Part shown: positions 63,221 through 64,000 of the stretch, in pieces | Position numbering within the stretch: position 1 is the first letter of the stretch | Layout: each line of letters starts with the position of its first letter | Origin: CAZVON01 sp964628435 | GTDB lineage: Bacteria; Patescibacteriota; Microgenomatia; Levybacterales; UBA12049 | Assembly (NCBI GenBank): GCA_964628435.1 | Contig: CAZVON010000003.1 | Coordinates: 9,218 to 73,217 of the forward strand | Length of the DNA: 64,000 nt | Reading direction: 5' to 3' | Position numbers and translations under genes: made by a program | Notes under the pieces: generated by a model | Seen by the model: only the letters and a program-made list of their open reading frames with translations | What the model was told of the DNA's origin: nothing | The model's database searches: none

Positions 63221-64000
63221 TTAAAAAAAACTATCAATACTAAACTTTACTATCGATTCTCCCAAAGGAACTGTTACTGCACGAAACGAATAATTCGCTC
63301 GATAAATCTTTGTATCTGACCATTTTCCATGTTGGAGTATCTTTGCTTTCCAACTTGGATAGTAATTGTCAGAAAGGAATAAAAGAGCAGGCGAGGTGGT
63401 GTTTACCTGTATTTCAATAATGCTGGGAGTATACTTACTGATTCTTGCTGTTCCTTTTCCGATGGAAGAAGTTTTAATACTTGGCGCCTCCTCTAAAATC
63501 ACTACTTCTCGAAAGTCGAACTCAGGCGAATAAAATGTAGAAATAATGTCTTTTTTATTTTTTACTACAACGTAATCATAAAATAATTTAGTTCTATCCA
63601 TTGCATTTTTATTTTTAAGTACTTGAAATTTTTGATCCTGAAAAACAACTTCATATTTCTCTGGATTCTCCCACACAGGATAGGCCCAACCCTGATAAGT
63701 ATCAGCAATTGGATGAAAAATAAGGTTTACTCCCAAAAGATCAAGAACTCTATCCGTATATGTGCCTCGTCTATCTATTTTTACAACTGATCTTTCAGCC
63801 TCTGTAAGTTTGCCATTACTTGAACTTCTAATAAATTCACCATATCTCCCAATATACAAAGGATCATATCCTTCCAGGGAAGCAATATTATAGTACGTAT
63901 CTACTTGTCCACCTAAGTTTCAAAATACTCTTCCATATCCAACATGCTTCTTCATGGCTTCGATTACTGGAAGATTTGGAAAAACTTTTTGCTGAGAATC
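63221..64000 (-). CDS. YfhO family membrane protein, C-terminal part (runs off window; in-frame TGA)
   Basis: The minus strand from the window edge to 63221 reads as the C-terminal part of a YfhO protein: VFPNLPVIEAMKKHVGYGRVF, then TGA (63920-63922), then NLGGQVDTYYNIASLEGYDPLY, DLLGVNLIFHP, FLSDNYYPSWKAKI and YRANYSFRAVTV. The TGA stands where a Gly codon (GGA) would fit the family, a one-base change. From the next usable start about 212 residues remain, without the membrane domain. It ends at FSIDSFF without the last helix, as does the 57396 protein. Either a sequencing error or a recent nonsense mutation. Confidence 0.78.

Noticed and set aside
63920..63922. Genetic code 25 (UGA = glycine), because TGA sits at a glycine position
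   Set aside because: Many other genes here end in TGA at the expected C-terminus, and no other in-frame TGA breaks a recognisable protein. A single nonsense change or error explains it.
1..64000. CRISPR arrays, tRNA or rRNA genes, insertion sequences, prophage
   Set aside because: Nothing with regular spaced repeats, cloverleaf potential with tRNA motifs, or transposase or phage motifs was seen on either strand.

Overview
This is an AT-rich window (roughly 30-35% GC by eye) from a metagenome-type assembly; four 10-N runs mark contig joins. The organism looks like a Candidate Phyla Radiation bacterium, most likely Microgenomates-like. The reasons are extreme gene packing with ATGA/GTGA overlaps, a DUF5652-type small membrane protein, long strings of multi-pass GT-C/YfhO-like proteins, and several promoters placed 6-11 nt before a start codon with no Shine-Dalgarno site. 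TGA is used as a normal stop, so the glycine-UGA code of Gracilibacteria/SR1 does not apply. Taxonomy is inferred from gene style only; there is no rRNA or ribosomal protein here.

Almost the whole window is a surface-glycan locus. Region 1-12.3 kb (minus strand): a tandem pair of YfhO-like membrane proteins, two sugar C-methyltransferases, UDP-glucose 6-dehydrogenase, a UDP-xylose-synthase-like SDR, glucose-1-phosphate cytidylyltransferase (RfbF), two glycosyltransferases and another methyltransferase. Next comes coaBC, the one housekeeping gene, and divergent from it a plus-strand operon (13.6-17.4 kb) of hexapeptide acyltransferase, thiolase, 3-ketoacyl reductase and glycosyltransferase. 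Region 17.4-25.8 kb (minus): a DegT aminotransferase, a DegT homologue with His in place of the PLP lysine (3-dehydrase type), GT2 enzymes, an RfbG-like dehydratase and a GT4 enzyme. Region 25.9-31.8 kb: a third C-methyltransferase, an ALG5-like GT2, a Wzx-type flippase, a GT4 and a PTPS-related membrane protein.

Region 31.8-64 kb is dominated by large membrane glycosyltransferases (GT-C: PMT/ArnT-like, GT87-like, PTPS-related and YfhO), with galE, a DPM1-like GT2 and further GT2/GT4 enzymes. The likely logic is: nucleotide sugars (UDP-Glc/Gal, UDP-GlcA, UDP-Xyl, and a CDP-glucose-derived deoxysugar that may be aminated, C-methylated or acylated) are assembled on a lipid by GT2/GT4 enzymes and flipped by Wzx. 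Polyprenyl-phosphate sugars made by the ALG5/DPM1-like enzymes would then feed the outward-facing GT-C enzymes.

The most unusual gene is at 60781-62865: a GT-C membrane domain fused to the N-terminal (MecA_N-like plus dimerisation) half of a class B penicillin-binding protein, ending exactly where the transpeptidase domain should begin. The assembly also carries faults a reader must know about. Two genes are split by gaps whose flanks share 6 and 4 bases; merging these restores both reading frames. One gap sits next to a fragment of an archaeal-type RNase J that does not belong. One GT-C gene is frameshifted twice, one has a stop beside a gap, and one YfhO gene has an in-frame TGA.
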